64,000 nucleotides of DNA from Phocicoccus schoeneichii (GTDB lineage: Bacteria; Bacillota; Bacilli; Staphylococcales; Salinicoccaceae). Positions within the stretch are counted from its first letter, which is position 1; each line of letters starts with the position of its first letter. The stretch covers positions 907,533 through 971,532 of the forward strand of contig NZ_BMDB01000001.1 of assembly GCF_014635565.1 (NCBI RefSeq). The letters are read 5' to 3'. Positions 17,381-27,465 of this stretch are shown here, in pieces. Both the position numbers and the translations under genes were made by a program. The notes under the pieces are model-generated. The model had not been told where the DNA came from. It did no database searches and was given only the letters and a program-made list of their open reading frames with translations.

Positions 17381-17688
17381 TCTGCATCTCTTCTATTATA
17401 ACTGAGGAGACGCACTTTAAATGTTTCATTTATAAAATCATATTTCTCTAGTTTCTTTTTACTTTTTGTTGTTACAACACTGCTGATGAAATCATTAGAT
17501 CCTTCGACCTGATATGTGACGTTAAACGCTTCAAACTCATGTTCAGGAGCTGGTTTTTTTACAACGACACGGTCTGGTTTACCATTTAGATCTACAACAG
17601 GTCTTCCGATAATCGATTCAATTTCAGAACCAAGCTCTTTTAAAGTCAATGTCTTGCCTTCTACTAAAATAAATTCTTTTTCATACAT
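17377..17688 (-). CDS. Hypothetical protein, 103 aa
   Basis: Not recognised. The protein is small, soluble and mixed alpha/beta, with no signal peptide or membrane segment. GGAGG precedes the ATG. It lies between a small lipoprotein gene (12 nt upstream) and the GNAT gene (4-nt overlap), so all three are likely co-transcribed. No cysteine or metal-binding pattern is apparent. Confidence 0.75.
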   Translation of the reverse strand: MYEKEFILVEGKTLTLKELGSEIESIIGRPVVDLNGKPDRVVVKKPAPEHEFEAFNVTYQVEGSNDFISSVVTTKSKKKLEKYDFINETFKVRLLSYNRRDAE

Positions 17689-17700
17689 ACCAGAATCCTC

Positions 17701-17925
17701 CTATTTATCCTCTGCAGCTTTTTTCTCTAATTCAGTTAATTGTTCTTGCTTTTGTTTTTTCTTTTCAGTTAATAATTCATTCTCGTTATTTAATTCGCTG
17801 ATGCGTCGCTCTAGATTGACAATTTCTTTATCTAAGTTTTCTATGTCCTTGTCGACCTGAGATTTCTCGTTCGAACATGCCGATAAAAACACCGTAACCA
17901 TCAGCAAAAGAAAGACTCGTTTCAT
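17701..17925 (-). CDS. Small coiled-coil lipoprotein
   Basis: 74 residues. It has a lipoprotein signal (positively charged MKR, a hydrophobic core, lipobox LSAC with Cys 17). The rest, from about residue 22 to the end, is a continuous heptad-like coiled coil rich in E, K, L and N. It should be tethered to the outer face of the membrane. The ribosome site is AGGTGAG. It heads the operon with the 103-aa gene and the GNAT gene. Function unknown. Confidence 0.8.
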   Translation of the reverse strand: MKRVFLLLMVTVFLSACSNEKSQVDKDIENLDKEIVNLERRISELNNENELLTEKKKQKQEQLTELEKKAAEDK

Positions 17926-17996
17926 GCTATCTCACCTAATTTCTACTTATAAAACAGTATACCATTATTATATAAATAATTTTAAGTGATAGGGAT

Positions 17997-18026
17997 GAAA
18001 AAAAGGAATGACCCAGTCATTCCTTT
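17997..18026 (-). terminator. Terminator of the second peptide-binding protein gene
   Basis: AAAGGAATGAC and GTCATTCCTTT form a perfect 11-bp stem with a 3-nt loop. On the minus strand it is followed by T7. It lies 10 nt after the stop at 18036. Confidence 0.9.
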
Positions 18027-18035
18027 AAAATGTAT

Positions 18036-19673
18036 TTACTCAAGTGTCGCCTTATCTAAATGTAATAAATCGTTTACGTCAATTCTTGCGTCTTTCAGAT
18101 TCGAAGTATATGCATTTAATTTATCTGAGAATCTGACTGGAATCATCGGCATGTCTTCGATGATAATGTCTTGAATGTCTTCATAGATTTGCTGACGTTT
18201 TTCTGGATCTTTTTCTTTTCGTCCATCTAAGATGAGTGCATCTACTTTTTCGTCTGAGTAGAACATACGGTTTCCTCCAGCACCTTGGCTATCCGTGTGG
18301 AATAGTGGCGTGAACGTGTTATCTGGGTCTGCTGTCGCGTTACTCCAACCAAGATAATACATGTCCTGTTCTCCGTTTGATGCCATCTCTAAGAACGTAC
18401 CCCACTCTACTTGTTTAATCGTGAGGTCGATGTTTAATTCTTTTAACGTTTCTTGGTAATATAATCCAACGTCTTTGACTTCAGAATCGTCGTCAGATAA
18501 AAACTCAATCGTGAAACCGTCTTCGTAACCCGCTTCAGCAAGCAATTCTCTCGCTTTATCTAAATTATAAGCATATTTCTTTAGATCATCTGTTTCACCA
18601 ATCATACCTTCTTTGATGTAGTTGTTTGTGATTGTACCTGAACCGTTTAACACATCATTGAAAATTTTTTCTTTATCGAACGCATATGCAAGTGCTTGTC
18701 TAACACGCTTATCATTTAATGGCTCAACTTCTGTGTTGAATCCAAGATATGCAAGTGATGCACTTGTCGTCTCACTCATTACAAGTTCTTCGTTTCCATT
18801 AATTCTATCACGGTCTGATGATTGTAGTGAACCTGCAAATTGTGACTGTCCACTTTCGAGTTCAGCAATACGCGCACCCGTCTCAGATACAACTTTGAAT
18901 GTAACTGAATCAATAGATACTTTGTCTCCGTGGTAAGATTCATTTCTTACAAGTTTCGTCATCTCACCTGGATTTCTAGAGTCAAACTGATAATAGTTTG
19001 TACCTGATGGCTCTGTTTCTAAAAGCGTTCCAACTTCTCCACCAATTTTTGATGCAAGTTCTTCAAACGCTTTACTGCCCGCTTCTCTTTCTTTGTAATA
19101 GTCTTCAAGCGTCACATCTGTACCTGTTTTATCAATCGCGTTTTGATAGTCTTTATCAATTAAATCCTTGCTGATGATCCGACCTGCACCGTGTGTTAAG
19201 TTATTCGCGAATGGTGAAAACGGATATTTCGTTGTAATTTCAACTTCATAGTCACTTACGATTTTGATTTCGTCGATCATTTCGAGTAAGTATGCACGAG
19301 GAGAAGCAACTGCTGGGTCTAAGATACGGTCAAAGCTTGCTTTTACATCTTCTGCTGTCATGTCACTACCATCATGGAATTTAACACCTTCTTTTAATTT
19401 AAAGTTCCATGTAAGATCATCCACTTGCTCCCATTCTGTTGCAAGAGATGGTTGTAAGTCTAGGTTCTCATCTTGTTTTACGAGGCCTTCATAAATTAAA
19501 TGTCGAACTTGTTCTGAAGGTGTGTCGTTTGTACCGTGTGGATCTAATGATACGACGTCTGCAGGCATTGCGAGCGTTAAATCATTGTTCGTCGGTTCTT
19601 CACTGTCTCCACCAGAACATGCTGCAAGTACTAGTGCGACCATAATCGTTAATATACTTAAAATTCTTTTCAT
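18036..19673 (-). CDS. Peptide-binding lipoprotein of an Opp/Dpp-type importer (copy 2)
   Basis: 545 residues from ATG 19673 (MKRILSI), with AAGGGAGA 6 nt upstream. It has a lipobox LAAC, then an SBP_bac_5 domain over the whole protein: LSLDP-type start (VVSLDPHGTND), WNFKLKEGVKFHDG, and the late GWSNATADPDN and GGNRMFYSD that resemble the glutathione/dipeptide-binding subgroup. It is a close paralogue of the gene at 19759-21417 and follows it on the same strand. The intervening terminator suggests a lower or separate level of expression. It should feed the permease encoded divergently at 21625-25579. Confidence 0.88.
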   Translation of the reverse strand: MKRILSILTIMVALVLAACSGGDSEEPTNNDLTLAMPADVVSLDPHGTNDTPSEQVRHLIYEGLVKQDENLDLQPSLATEWEQVDDLTWNFKLKEGVKFHDGSDMTAEDVKASFDRILDPAVASPRAYLLEMIDEIKIVSDYEVEITTKYPFSPFANNLTHGAGRIISKDLIDKDYQNAIDKTGTDVTLEDYYKEREAGSKAFEELASKIGGEVGTLLETEPSGTNYYQFDSRNPGEMTKLVRNESYHGDKVSIDSVTFKVVSETGARIAELESGQSQFAGSLQSSDRDRINGNEELVMSETTSASLAYLGFNTEVEPLNDKRVRQALAYAFDKEKIFNDVLNGSGTITNNYIKEGMIGETDDLKKYAYNLDKARELLAEAGYEDGFTIEFLSDDDSEVKDVGLYYQETLKELNIDLTIKQVEWGTFLEMASNGEQDMYYLGWSNATADPDNTFTPLFHTDSQGAGGNRMFYSDEKVDALILDGRKEKDPEKRQQIYEDIQDIIIEDMPMIPVRFSDKLNAYTSNLKDARIDVNDLLHLDKATLE

Positions 19674-19705
19674 AAAAACTCTCCCTTGAACCGTTTTCAT
19701 AATAA

Positions 19706-19738
19706 ATTAAAAATTTGAACCTCAAATAAGAGGTTCAA
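19706..19738 (-). terminator. Terminator between the two binding-protein genes
   Basis: TTGAACCTC and GAGGTTCAA pair around a 6-nt loop. On the minus strand a short T run follows (ATTTTT). The second gene starts 33 nt further on, so partial read-through is likely. Confidence 0.75.
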
Positions 19739-19758
19739 TCTTAAGCAAAATCATGATG

Positions 19759-21417
19759 CTATTGTTCGAGTCCTGCATTTTTAAGTTCAAACAGGTCATA
19801 TCTGTCGATCTCTATGTCTTGTAATGCGTTTACTCGTGCATTTAAGTTCTCTGTGTAGCGTACAGAAATCACAGGTGCGTCTTCAATGATGAGTTGTTGA
19901 ATTTCTTCGTACATTTCTCTACGTTTGTCTTCATCGTTTTCTCTTCTTGCTTCTTCTGCTAATTCATCAACACGTTCATTAGTGTAGAATGCACGGTTAC
20001 CACTTGCCCCATGACTCTTTGTTGTGAATAGTGGTGTGATGATATTGTCAGGGTCTGCTGTTGAGTTACTCCAACCAAGCATTAACATTTCGTGCTCACC
20101 TGCTGAAGTCATCTCAAGGTACGCACCCCACTCAACTTGGTTAATTTTTAAGTCGATGTTAATCTCTTTCAGTGCTTCTTGTAAGTATAGTGCTGTGTCC
20201 ATACGTTCTGGGTTATCGTCGTTTACAACCATTGTTAAACTAAAGCCATCTTCAAGACCTGCTTCTTTTAGCAAAGCTTTGGCTTTTTCAACGTCATACT
20301 CTAATCCTTTTAATTCTTCAGAGTATCCCATAACACCTGGTGAAATTGGTCCACTTGCTGGAGTCCCTGCACCGTTGTAAACACCATCAACGACATTTTG
20401 CTTGTTGAACGCATGTGTGATCGCTTGACGTACACGTTTGTCATTAAGCGGTTCTTTTGTTGTATTAAATCCAATGTAGTCAAATGATACTGTCTCTGAG
20501 CGTAACAGTGTCACATCTGGGTTACTTTCCACACGATCGATATTTGCAGACTGTACACTTGAAATCAATTGTGATTGACCACTTTCAAGTTCTGCAAGAC
20601 GTGATCCTGTTTCAGTAACTACCTTAAAAGTAACTTTGTCTAAGTTCATTTGGTCGTCGTAGTAATCTGAGTTTTTCACAACAATTGTGCTCTCACCTGG
20701 ATTACGAGAATCAAACTTTGCATAGCCCGTACCATCTGGTTCTGTTTCAACCACTGTTTTTAAGTCCCCTGCAATTTGTGCAGCAACCTTTTCGTACTCA
20801 TCTCCACCTTTATCGCGGAGTTCATAGTATTCTTCTAAAGTAATGTCAGCACCTGAAGCATCAATTGCAGCTTGATAGTCTCTATCTAACATATCTTTAG
20901 ACATAATTTTCGCTGCACCATGCGTTAAGTTATTTAAAATCGGAACGAATGGATATGCCGTTTTAATTTCTACTGTATAGTCATCGATGATGTTAACTTC
21001 TTCAATCATATCTAAGATGTAAGAACGAGGGGATGCTACGGCAATATCTGTTGCTCTTTCAAGAGAAGCTTTAACGTCTTCAGCTTTAAAGTCTTTGCCA
21101 CTGTGGAATTTAACATCGTCTCTCAATTTAAATACATATGTTGTATCATCTTGTTGTTCCCACTCTGTTGCGAGTTGTGGAACGATCTCAAAGTTTTCAT
21201 CTTGTGTGATAAGCCCTTCGTAGATTAAATCCCTAACCTTTTCAGAAGGAACATCATTCGTCCCTTGCGGATCTAGAGAAACCACATCACTCGGCATCGC
21301 GAATGTGACCTCTCCACCTTCTTGTACTCCTGCATTGTCATTTTTTTCTTTTGAATTTGAACATCCTGCAACTACGAATAGCGCTAAGGTTAAAACTATG
21401 TAAAGCCATTTCTTCAT
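19759..21417 (-). CDS. Peptide-binding lipoprotein of an Opp/Dpp-type importer (copy 1)
   Basis: 552 residues. The signal peptide has lipobox VAGC (Cys 19), followed by an SBP_bac_5 domain with VVSLDPQGTND, YVFKLRDDVKFHSG and GWSNSTADPDN. AGGAGG-type purines precede the ATG. It is encoded back to back with dppC. Together with copy 2 it suggests gene duplication to broaden the range of peptides taken up. Similarity is to Dpp/Gsi-type receptors; the exact ligand cannot be read from the sequence. Confidence 0.88.
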   Translation of the reverse strand: MKKWLYIVLTLALFVVAGCSNSKEKNDNAGVQEGGEVTFAMPSDVVSLDPQGTNDVPSEKVRDLIYEGLITQDENFEIVPQLATEWEQQDDTTYVFKLRDDVKFHSGKDFKAEDVKASLERATDIAVASPRSYILDMIEEVNIIDDYTVEIKTAYPFVPILNNLTHGAAKIMSKDMLDRDYQAAIDASGADITLEEYYELRDKGGDEYEKVAAQIAGDLKTVVETEPDGTGYAKFDSRNPGESTIVVKNSDYYDDQMNLDKVTFKVVTETGSRLAELESGQSQLISSVQSANIDRVESNPDVTLLRSETVSFDYIGFNTTKEPLNDKRVRQAITHAFNKQNVVDGVYNGAGTPASGPISPGVMGYSEELKGLEYDVEKAKALLKEAGLEDGFSLTMVVNDDNPERMDTALYLQEALKEINIDLKINQVEWGAYLEMTSAGEHEMLMLGWSNSTADPDNIITPLFTTKSHGASGNRAFYTNERVDELAEEARRENDEDKRREMYEEIQQLIIEDAPVISVRYTENLNARVNALQDIEIDRYDLFELKNAGLEQ

Positions 21418-21477
21418 GTTAAAACCTCCTCATATATTTGAAATTAGGTAAAATTATAATGTAATTTTTAAAATTAT

Positions 21478-21532
21478 GCAATTTATATTTATAAAATTGC
21501 GTATTTTTTGAATATTAATGATAATCATACAA
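21478..21532. promoter_or_regulatory. AT-rich divergent control region with two palindromes
   Basis: GCAATTT (21478-21484) and AAATTGC (21494-21500) form one inverted repeat. ATGATAATCAT (21518-21528) is a perfect 11-bp palindrome that matches 13 of 19 positions of the Fur consensus around its centre. Both lie between the binding-protein gene and dppC, where the two divergent promoters must be. Regulator identity is uncertain. Confidence 0.35.
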
Positions 21533-21624
21533 TTTTTTATGGTAATAATGAATAGTTATTGATATGATAAATCATATTATTGAATATTCATAAAACTTAT
21601 TATGAATGGTAAGGAGGATACGAT

Positions 21625-22552
21625 ATGAGTAATATCGAGGAAAGCAAATTCGAGGTTCAGGTAGATCCAGTCTCAATTGCACCTGTAAACCCTCGCCTTA
21701 AAAACTTTAAAGATTTTTATGGCAGGTTAAGAAAAAATAAAGCGGCTTTAGTCGGCTTATATGTGCTCATCATTTTGTTTTTCATCTCTATCTTCGGATA
21801 CTTAGACACGATCTTTGGTTTTACTGGAGTGAACTCTAACGCAACGAACTTAGCTGAAAAACTACAAAAACCATCTGCTGAGCATTGGTTTGGTACGGAC
21901 CATCTTGGCCGTGACATTTTCTATAGAGTATTACACGGGATGTACATCACTTTAGGTGTAGGTTTCACCGCAACTTTCTTGGCTGCTATTGTCGGTGTTC
22001 CACTTGGTATTATCTCAGGCTACTACGGTGGTATTATCGATACGATTATCATGCGTATTATGGACGTATTACTAGCGTTCCCTGGTATCTTACTTGCTCT
22101 TGCGATCGTTTCGGTACTTGGCGGTAGCACATTCAACGTAACAATTGCGATAGCAATCGGTGCATTACCACAATTCGCTCGTATCGTACGTGGGTCAACT
22201 TTAACAACAAAAAATTTAGAATACATAGATGCAATAAAAGCACTTGGTGCGAGAGACGGAAAGATTATTTTCCAACATATTTTACCGAACATCATGTCAC
22301 CAATTATTGTTAACACAACACTTTTCATTGCAACTGCGATTCTCTCAGCAGCTGGTCTTTCATTCCTAGGTCTTGGGGTTCAACCACCGACACCTGAATG
22401 GGGAGCTATGTTAAACGACGGACGTAACTACATGTATCAAGCCGGACACATTACGTTCTTTCCCAGGTATGATGATCGTTATTGTTGTTCTTGCATTTAA
22501 CTTATTCGGAGACGGACTGCGCGACGCGTTAGATCCACGCCAGAGAAAATAA
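21625..22552 (+). CDS. dppC: Peptide ABC permease DppC/OppC, single-base frameshift near the 3' end
   Basis: As written, the frame stops at 22500 after 291 residues, with an aberrant tail. Removing one C from the CCC run at 22462-22464 restores [19 protein letters not shown] and a normal DppC ending at 22552 (308 residues). The body is intact: N-terminal cytoplasmic segment, membrane helices, [13 protein letters not shown], and the EAA loop ([24 protein letters not shown]). GGAGG precedes the ATG. It is the first gene of dppC-dppB-dppD-dppF, and all downstream genes are intact. A sequencing error or a recent mutation are both possible. Confidence 0.8.
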
Positions 22553-22568
22553 AGGAGGGCTACATCAT

Positions 22569-23489
22569 ATGACACAGTTTATTATTAGAAGGTTAATTCA
22601 ACTGATCCCAGTGCTCATAGGAGTAACAATTCTAGTATTTAGCTTAATGCACCTTACTCCTGGTAACCCTGCCGTAATCATGGCTGGTGAAAGTGCACCT
22701 GAAGCAACAGTAAAAGCAATTGAAGCAAGACTTGGTTTAGATAAGCCAATTCACATACAGTACTTTAACTTTATCTCTAACGCTGTACAACTCGATTTTG
22801 GTAACTCAATTCGAGATAACATTCCAGTGTTCGATCATATTAAAGCACGATTCTTTACGACACTTGAACTTTCAGTATGGGCGATTATCTTTGGTGTATT
22901 CTTCGGATTACTCATCGGTATTATCTCTGCAGTACGTCGCTACTCACTACTCGACGTTTCACTGATGGTCGTTGCATTATTTGGACTTTCTATGCCAAAC
23001 TTCTGGCTTGGTCTGATGTTAATTCAGTACTTTGCTTTAGAACTTAGAATCTTTAAACCAACTGGTTGGGGTTCGTTAGAACAAAACGTATTACCGATTA
23101 TTACACTAGGAACCGCGAGTGCCGCAATTATTGCACGTATGACGCGTAGTAGTATGCTCGATGTTATCGACCAGGATTATATAAGAACTGCAAGAGCGAA
23201 GGGTGTAAAAGAACGTGTTGTTATCTTTAGACACGCACTGAAGAATGCTCTAATTCCAGTCGTTACTATAGTTGGTATTCAGTTTGGTGGGTTGCTCGCT
23301 GGAGCAGTACTTACTGAAAGTGTATTCGCAATCAACGGACTCGGACGATTAATTATTGATTCGATTCTACAGAGGGACTTCCCTGTTGTACAAGGTGCGA
23401 TTCTCGTCATCTCAGTATCGTTCGTACTCGTGAACTTAATCGTAGATATTTCATATCGCATGCTGAATAAGCGTGTAGACTTAAACTAA
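22569..23489 (+). CDS. dppB: Peptide ABC permease DppB/OppB
   Basis: 306 residues with six predicted membrane helices. The N terminus RRLIQLIPVLIGVTILVF is typical of the BPD_transp_1 family. The EAA loop (DYIRTARAKGVKERVVIFRHALKNA) contacts the ATPase subunits. It lies 16 nt after the restored end of dppC. Here dppC precedes dppB, whereas many operons have the reverse order. Confidence 0.92.
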   Translation: MTQFIIRRLIQLIPVLIGVTILVFSLMHLTPGNPAVIMAGESAPEATVKAIEARLGLDKPIHIQYFNFISNAVQLDFGNSIRDNIPVFDHIKARFFTTLELSVWAIIFGVFFGLLIGIISAVRRYSLLDVSLMVVALFGLSMPNFWLGLMLIQYFALELRIFKPTGWGSLEQNVLPIITLGTASAAIIARMTRSSMLDVIDQDYIRTARAKGVKERVVIFRHALKNALIPVVTIVGIQFGGLLAGAVLTESVFAINGLGRLIIDSILQRDFPVVQGAILVISVSFVLVNLIVDISYRMLNKRVDLN

Positions 23490-23502
23490 AGGAGTGATTA
23501 CT

Positions 23503-24519
23503 TTGAAAACAGAAATTAATCAAGAAAATATTCTTGAAATCAATGATCTCCGCACGTCATTCTTCGTAGGTAAAAACGAAGTCAAAGCGGTTGACGGTGT
23601 TACGTTCCAAGTACCTAAAGGAAAGACGCTTGGAATCGTTGGTGAGAGTGGATCTGGTAAAAGTATCACATCCCTTTCTATTTTAAGACTAATTGACGAA
23701 CCAGGTAAAATCGTCGGCGGAAGCATCAACTTTAAAGGTGAAGACTTAACAAAAGTATCGATGAGTCGTATGAGACAAATTCGAGGAAATGAAATTTCTA
23801 TGATCTTCCAAGAACCCATGACAAGCTTAAACCCTGTATATACGATTGGACAGCAGCTGCGTGAAGCATTTAAGATTCACCAAGGTTTAGGGAAGAAAGA
23901 AGGAACTAAACGTGCGATTGAAATGCTCGAACTCGTTGGGATTCCTTCACCTGATAAGCGTGTGAATCAGTATCCATTCGAACTTTCAGGTGGTATGCGT
24001 CAACGTGTCATGATTGCAATGGCACTCGCATGTAAACCAGAATTATTAATTGCAGATGAACCCACAACTGCTCTAGACGTGACGATACAAGCACAAATTT
24101 TAGAACTCATTAAAGAGCTCCAAGAAGAAATCGGTATGAGTGTAATTATGATTACCCACGACTTAGGTGTTGTTGCCGAAACTTGTGATTACGTTGCAGT
24201 CATGTACGCAGGTAACATCGTTGAATATGCAGATGTTGAAACATTGTTCGAGGATCCGAAGCATCCATACACAGTTGGACTTTTAAATTCATTACCTAGA
24301 CACGATATTGAACAAGATGAACTCATTCCAATCAAAGGAAACGTACCTGCACCTGATGAGATGCCAACAGGATGCAGATTCGCACCTCGTTGCCCTCATG
24401 CGAGTGAGATTTGTAAGACACATCCAGAATTAACAGAAACAAAAGATGGTAACGACGTAAGATGTTGGATTTACACACCAGACTGGGACAAAGAGGAGGT
24501 CAGCGTTTATGACAAATAA
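23503..24519 (+). CDS. dppD: Peptide ABC transporter ATPase DppD/OppD
   Basis: 338 residues from TTG 23503, which lies 8 nt after AGGAG. The upstream GTG at 23494 overlaps that ribosome site. It has Walker A GESGSGKS, signature LSGGMRQR, Walker [13 protein letters not shown] and the C-terminal oligopeptide/dipeptide extension with [14 protein letters not shown], whose cysteines can bind an iron-sulfur cluster in this family. It overlaps dppF by 11 nt. Confidence 0.92.
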   Translation: MKTEINQENILEINDLRTSFFVGKNEVKAVDGVTFQVPKGKTLGIVGESGSGKSITSLSILRLIDEPGKIVGGSINFKGEDLTKVSMSRMRQIRGNEISMIFQEPMTSLNPVYTIGQQLREAFKIHQGLGKKEGTKRAIEMLELVGIPSPDKRVNQYPFELSGGMRQRVMIAMALACKPELLIADEPTTALDVTIQAQILELIKELQEEIGMSVIMITHDLGVVAETCDYVAVMYAGNIVEYADVETLFEDPKHPYTVGLLNSLPRHDIEQDELIPIKGNVPAPDEMPTGCRFAPRCPHASEICKTHPELTETKDGNDVRCWIYTPDWDKEEVSVYDK

Positions 24520-25579
24520 ATTATTAGACGTAAATGGTCTTAAACAGTACTTCCCCATCAAAGGAGGATTCTTTGGCCGCACGGTTAACCACGTTAAAGC
24601 AGTGGACGATATTTCATTTCACATCAATGAAGGTGAGACTGTCGCAATCGTAGGTGAATCTGGCTGTGGTAAGTCTACAACAGGACGTGCTGTTTTAAGA
24701 CTAGATGAACCAACGGAAGGATCTGTAATTTTTGATGGACAAGAAATTACGGCGTTATCAAAAAGTGAGCTTCGTAATATTAGAAGCGAAATGCAAATCA
24801 TCTTCCAAGACCCTTATGCATCACTGAATCCAAGACAAACAGTAAAAACAATCTTGATGGAAGCAATGGAAATCCAGAAGATTGGTAAGAGTAAAAAAGA
24901 GCGCACTGAACGCGTCATCGAGTTAATGGAAACTGTTGGATTACAACGCCATCAAATGAACCGATATCCACATGAATTCTCAGGTGGTCAACGCCAACGT
25001 ATCGGTATCGCACGCGCTTTATCAGTAGACCCTAAATTGATTATTGCGGACGAAGCAGTATCTGCACTTGACGTGTCTATTCAAGCACAAGTACTTAACT
25101 TAATGAAAAAGTTACAACGTGAGATGAAACTGACATACATGTTTATCTCACACGACCTAGGTGTAGTACGACATATTTCAGACCGAATTATTGTCATGTA
25201 TCTAGGAAAAATCGTGGAGATGGGAGATACGAAGAGTATCTTCGAAAAGCCACAGCACCCGTATACGAAAGCATTGCTTTCAGCAATACCAGTGCCAGAT
25301 CCGAAGAAGAAATCAAATCGTATTTTCTTAAGAGGAGACGTGCCTTCACCAATCGATCCACCAACGGGTTGTAGATTCCATACGAGATGTCCGTTTGCGA
25401 CAGACCTCTGTAGAACAACGGAACCAACTCTTGAACGTAAAGACAAAGAAATCGATGAAAACCACGAAGTCGCATGTCACTATGCGCTAGACATTGAGCG
25501 TGGCATCCATAAAGCACAATACGAAATGCATAACGCACGAGAAGTACTAGACGACGAAGATGAAGTAATAGAAGCATAA
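24509..25579 (+). CDS. dppF: Peptide ABC transporter ATPase DppF/OppF
   Basis: 356 residues. It has Walker A GESGCGKST, signature FSGGQRQR, Walker B LIIADEAVSALD (Ala-Val in place of the usual Pro-Thr) and C-terminal CRFHTRCPFATDLC. An acidic tail (EVLDDEDEVIEA) ends the protein. GAGGAGG precedes the ATG. It is the last gene of the importer operon and is followed by a strong terminator. Confidence 0.92.
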   Translation: MTNKLLDVNGLKQYFPIKGGFFGRTVNHVKAVDDISFHINEGETVAIVGESGCGKSTTGRAVLRLDEPTEGSVIFDGQEITALSKSELRNIRSEMQIIFQDPYASLNPRQTVKTILMEAMEIQKIGKSKKERTERVIELMETVGLQRHQMNRYPHEFSGGQRQRIGIARALSVDPKLIIADEAVSALDVSIQAQVLNLMKKLQREMKLTYMFISHDLGVVRHISDRIIVMYLGKIVEMGDTKSIFEKPQHPYTKALLSAIPVPDPKKKSNRIFLRGDVPSPIDPPTGCRFHTRCPFATDLCRTTEPTLERKDKEIDENHEVACHYALDIERGIHKAQYEMHNAREVLDDEDEVIEA

Positions 25580-25582
25580 AAT

Positions 25583-25619
25583 AAAAATCCCAGCTATTAC
25601 ATTATAGCTGGGATTTTTT
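25583..25619 (+). terminator. Terminator of the dpp operon
   Basis: AAAAATCCCAGCTA pairs with TAGCTGGGATTTTTT around an 8-nt loop, directly after the dppF stop. The bases from 25620 to 25761 contain no gene that can be supported. Confidence 0.92.
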
Positions 25620-25761
25620 GTGTGTATCATGACCTTAATCTCTGAATTCTAATGATTAGCAGTAGGCTTCCTTTCTCATATGATTCTTTCTAAAATAATC
25701 ACTCGGTGTTTATCTTACAAAAAATATGCTTCCGGATTGTTCCAGGAAACATCCTACTATT

Positions 25762-26244
25762 CTAAAACACAAATACATCGAGTAGGAACCACACAACGAT
25801 GAGTGTGTATACCACAACTTTGAATAATGACGTTGTAACGAACGCGAGTAATGATCCGAGCGATGCATAGAATGCGGGCTGTACTTTCTTAAACATGATA
25901 AGTTCTACTATAAACACAAGGAATATCGGAACAAAGATTACACCAAGTGGCGGGTAAATAAACATACCTAAAATCGTACCGATGATTGCCGCAATCTGCC
26001 CCGGTTTCGTTCCACCTAGTTTTTTCACATAGTATTGTGTAATCGCCATGTCACTCACAAATATGAGAATTGTTAAGACGATTAATACAAGCCAAAACAT
26101 TATAGAGAGCTCATCGCCCACTAAAAAGTGATATATAAATGCAGATACCCAAAACATTAAAATTGAAGGTATCGCTGGGAATATAAGACCTAAATATCCA
26201 AGTCCAAAGGATACTATGATGAGTACCCACCAAAGTGCTTCCAT
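25762..26244 (-). CDS. DUF456 membrane protein
   Basis: 160 residues and almost entirely hydrophobic, with about five membrane helices. The glycine-rich middle (GGTKPGQIAAIIGTILGMF) and FPAIPSILMFW near residue 25 are typical of DUF456. No function is established for the family. The ATG overlaps the stop of the MFS gene by one base, so it is the last gene of a four-gene operon. Confidence 0.8.
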   Translation of the reverse strand: MEALWWVLIIVSFGLGYLGLIFPAIPSILMFWVSAFIYHFLVGDELSIMFWLVLIVLTILIFVSDMAITQYYVKKLGGTKPGQIAAIIGTILGMFIYPPLGVIFVPIFLVFIVELIMFKKVQPAFYASLGSLLAFVTTSLFKVVVYTLIVVWFLLDVFVF

Positions 26245-27458
26245 TATTGAAAACCTTCCTTAACTTCATTTTTTGCAAATCCAAACATAACTACCGCAAT
26301 AATAAGCATAATTCCGCTTGCTATAAATGAGTACTGCACTGAAATATAGTCTGAAATCAGTCCACCCATTAAGTTACCTAGCAGTTGTCCAACAATCATT
26401 CCGTTCGCATACAATGTCGATGCGTAACCTGGAAATTTCGGTAGTACATCTTGGAAGTAACTAATTCCAAGACCTAAAATCACTGCTAAGAACATAGCCA
26501 AGAATACTTGTCCAACAAGTATAACCGTAAAACTATTGAAGAATCCTACAGTGATAAAGAACATTGAACCAATAACACCTGCAACCATCAATAGATGTTT
26601 CGTTGCAAAACGAGATGCAACTAGCCCTATTCCAATCATGAACGGAACTTCTAAACCCGCGCATATACTGGAAAGTAAACCGACTTTTTCATTCCCCTCG
26701 CCAAGAAACTGCGTCACGTAAATCGGCATGTTCAAAAGATAACTCCACTGCCCCATTTGCAAGAATGTAAATGCGATAAAGGGAATGAGTAACGCTGGTG
26801 TTTTAAACAATTTCGGTGCTTCCGCTTCCCCTAACATTTGTGCCGGTATCACTTCTTGTTCTCTAGGCACTTTTTTATTGCGAATAAATAATGTCGATAC
26901 AAATACCATAAAGAACATAAAAATTGCACCAATAAATAGACCAATAAAGTCATATCTAATTAGTAAAACAGAACCGATTAAAGGTCCAAAGAGGAATCCA
27001 AAACTAAACATAGAACGCAGCAATGTATTTGCGAACGTCTTAAAGTTAGAACTATTGTTCTTCGCATCATTCACACTCTCACGTGCCGATGCGTACAATT
27101 GTGGCATGGCTGGTGCACCCAAACTATAAAATAGAATGAATCCTGCAACGAGTATCCACGTTTCATTTAAAATTAAAAATAAAGAATACGTGATTACTTC
27201 CATGAGTAACGCTGCAAGTATCAAATACTTTCTGTCAAATGGCAAACGGTCACTCACACGACCAACGATAGTGTTTACAATAAACGAGCCTATAGCCCCT
27301 GCTCCCATAAAAAGACCAAATCCTGTGACTGTCATTCCGTGGTTTTCAGTCATATAAATGACCATATATGGTGCGGTAATCGCAATCGCAACACCGAGAA
27401 AGACCATGTTTAATATATATATTTTGTAATTATTTAAACGCAATAGTTCTATAAACAT
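26244..27458 (-). CDS. Major facilitator superfamily transporter, sugar-efflux-like
   Basis: 404 residues with twelve predicted helices. The loop 2-3 motif GRVSDRLPFDRK and a large middle loop after helix 6 mark an MFS drug- or sugar-proton antiporter, and the overall look is that of the SET sugar-efflux group. AGGTGA precedes the ATG. It lies 7 nt downstream of a LysR gene that may control it. The substrate cannot be assigned. Confidence 0.82.
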   Translation of the reverse strand: MFIELLRLNNYKIYILNMVFLGVAIAITAPYMVIYMTENHGMTVTGFGLFMGAGAIGSFIVNTIVGRVSDRLPFDRKYLILAALLMEVITYSLFLILNETWILVAGFILFYSLGAPAMPQLYASARESVNDAKNNSSNFKTFANTLLRSMFSFGFLFGPLIGSVLLIRYDFIGLFIGAIFMFFMVFVSTLFIRNKKVPREQEVIPAQMLGEAEAPKLFKTPALLIPFIAFTFLQMGQWSYLLNMPIYVTQFLGEGNEKVGLLSSICAGLEVPFMIGIGLVASRFATKHLLMVAGVIGSMFFITVGFFNSFTVILVGQVFLAMFLAVILGLGISYFQDVLPKFPGYASTLYANGMIVGQLLGNLMGGLISDYISVQYSFIASGIMLIIAVVMFGFAKNEVKEGFQ

Positions 27459-27465
27459 AAATCAC

